NCBI RefSeq assembly: GCF_010668805.1
Contig: NZ_WUFT01000002.1
Location: 248,001-312,000, forward strand
DNA: 64,000 nt
Source of the DNA: Rhizobium phaseoli
GTDB taxonomy: Bacteria; Pseudomonadota; Alphaproteobacteria; Rhizobiales; Rhizobiaceae
Reading direction: 5' to 3'
The notes below the pieces were generated by a model. That model saw only the letters and a program-made list of their open reading frames with translations, was not told where the DNA came from and searched no databases. Positions 63,274 to 64,000 of the stretch are shown piece after piece (positions within the stretch are counted from its first letter, which is position 1; each line of letters starts with the position of its first letter). The position numbers and the translations under genes are program-made.

Positions 63274-64000
63274 ATGCGTCGCCCAAACATCAAATCCAGT
63301 TTACTGTTGATCTTCAGTGGCATAGCTATTCTTTTCGGTCTTGTCGCCTATCTCGCGGTCGACGGTCTTCGCAAGACGAACGGCTCGACGGAAGAAATTG
63401 CTACCGACTGGCTGCCGAGCGTGCAGGCCTCTCAGGCGATCAACCTCGCCATGACGAATTTGCGCCTCACTTACCGCGATCACGTCATTGCACAGTCCGA
63501 GGCGGATAAGAAAACACGCGAGGAGGCCATCAAGGTCGCCGAGGATACGATTCGTAAATCCGCTGACGCCTATCTTCCGCTGGCCTCCTCCGATCGGGAG
63601 CGCGACCTGATCAAGACGATCAAGGAAAGCGTCGAAGGCTACATCGCCAGCAGCGCGCAGTTGCTCGATCTTTCCCGCGCCAACAAGACCGAAGAAGCCG
63701 GGAAATACCTCGGCGCAGGGATGCGCTCATATTCGGACAAGCTCAAGGAAGCCACGGCCGCCTTGGTCGAATTGAACGTCATCGGCAGCAAGAAGGCCGC
63801 CGACCTCAGCACAGAAACCTTCGCTTCCATAGAATTCTATCTGCTTGCAACGATCGGTGTTGCCGGATTGCTCGTTCTCGGCGCTGTCGCCTTCGTACTG
63901 ACGAGCATCGCCAATCCGATCACAGGCATCACCGCTTCGATGCGACGGCTGGCCGACGGGGACACTGGTTCGGAGATCCCGTTTGCCGACCGCGCCGACG
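63274..64000 (+). CDS. Methyl-accepting chemotaxis protein, N-terminal part
   Basis: The gene runs off the right edge after 242 codons. Residues 1-30 contain the first membrane helix (SLLLIFSGIAILFGLVAYLA); about 35-185 are a periplasmic four-helix bundle of the 4HB_MCP type (TDWLPSVQASQAINLAMTNL); the second helix is YLLATIGVAGLLVLGAVAFV, followed by the start of a HAMP domain (MRRLADGDTGSEIPFADRAD). The signalling domain lies beyond the window. ATG 63274 has GAGGA upstream. The sensed ligand is unknown. Confidence 0.88.
   Translation, partial: MRRPNIKSSLLLIFSGIAILFGLVAYLAVDGLRKTNGSTEEIATDWLPSVQASQAINLAMTNLRLTYRDHVIAQSEADKKTREEAIKVAEDTIRKSADAYLPLASSDRERDLIKTIKESVEGYIASSAQLLDLSRANKTEEAGKYLGAGMRSYSDKLKEATAALVELNVIGSKKAADLSTETFASIEFYLLATIGVAGLLVLGAVAFVLTSIANPITGITASMRRLADGDTGSEIPFADRAD

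Overview
The window looks like alphaproteobacterial DNA from the genus Rhizobium (R. leguminosarum/R. etli group or a close relative), and could be chromosome or a chromid/megaplasmid. The reasons are: high GC with strong third-position GC, so nearly every gene carries long antisense reading frames; two copies of a RIME-like double-palindrome repeat; a DUF982 protein; promoters of the GGAAC-N16/17-CGTT type used by the general stress sigma factor EcfG/RpoE2; many ABC uptake systems; and a GlgE operon with a very long GlgE. No rRNA, tRNA, CRISPR array, insertion sequence or prophage gene was recognised.

Layout. 1-16.2 kb: a truncated sugar-binding protein gene, a DUF982 protein, a nucleoside deoxyribosyltransferase, a YkgJ-type cysteine-cluster protein, an EamA exporter, a stress-type flavin-binding protein, DUF763, and a ClsB/YbhN/YbhP-like set (phospholipase D, flippase-like membrane protein, EEP phosphatase). 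Next come a polar amino acid uptake and oxidation locus (FAD oxidase, fused permease-ATPase, binding protein, divergent LacI regulator with palindromic operators) and a run of five small stress-like proteins. 16.3-31.2 kb: a sugar-acid (aldarate) catabolic regulon. It holds an Ldh-type dehydrogenase, a peptide-type binding protein, an alpha-ketoglutaric semialdehyde dehydrogenase, an RraA-like protein, a talarate/galactarate dehydratase, an IlvD/Edd sugar-acid dehydratase, a GntR regulator, a D-2-hydroxyacid dehydrogenase, a complete Dpp/Opp-type transporter and an EamA exporter. One near-palindromic motif, consensus ACTRATATATTAGT, occurs before four of its transcription units. 31.6-35.3 kb: malQ and treZ.

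35.4-44.4 kb: a two-kinase signalling operon. A 2,099-residue soluble hybrid histidine kinase carries 11 HAMP-type repeats of about 92 residues plus degenerate end units, a GAF domain, a kinase core and three receivers. It is followed by a receiver-kinase-receiver protein. A divergent pair of unknown genes has an EcfG-type promoter. 44.6-50.9 kb: a FecB/FecCD/FecE-type uptake operon, then an Lrp regulator divergent from an aromatic aminotransferase / ThDP-enzyme operon. 50.9-59.6 kb: the GlgE operon (glgE, treS-maltokinase fusion, glgB) with ATGA-type junctions, which makes alpha-glucan from trehalose via maltose-1-phosphate. 60.2-64 kb: a metallo-beta-lactamase-fold hydrolase, a frameshifted aminoglycoside-phosphotransferase-like gene, corA, and the start of a chemotaxis receptor running off the end.

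The best candidates for something not yet described are the aldarate regulon, with its shared operator, peptide-type transporter and missing dehydratase/aldolase step; the HAMP-repeat kinase pair, which resembles fungal group III (Nik1/Os-1) osmosensors; and the aminotransferase plus ThDP-enzyme pair.
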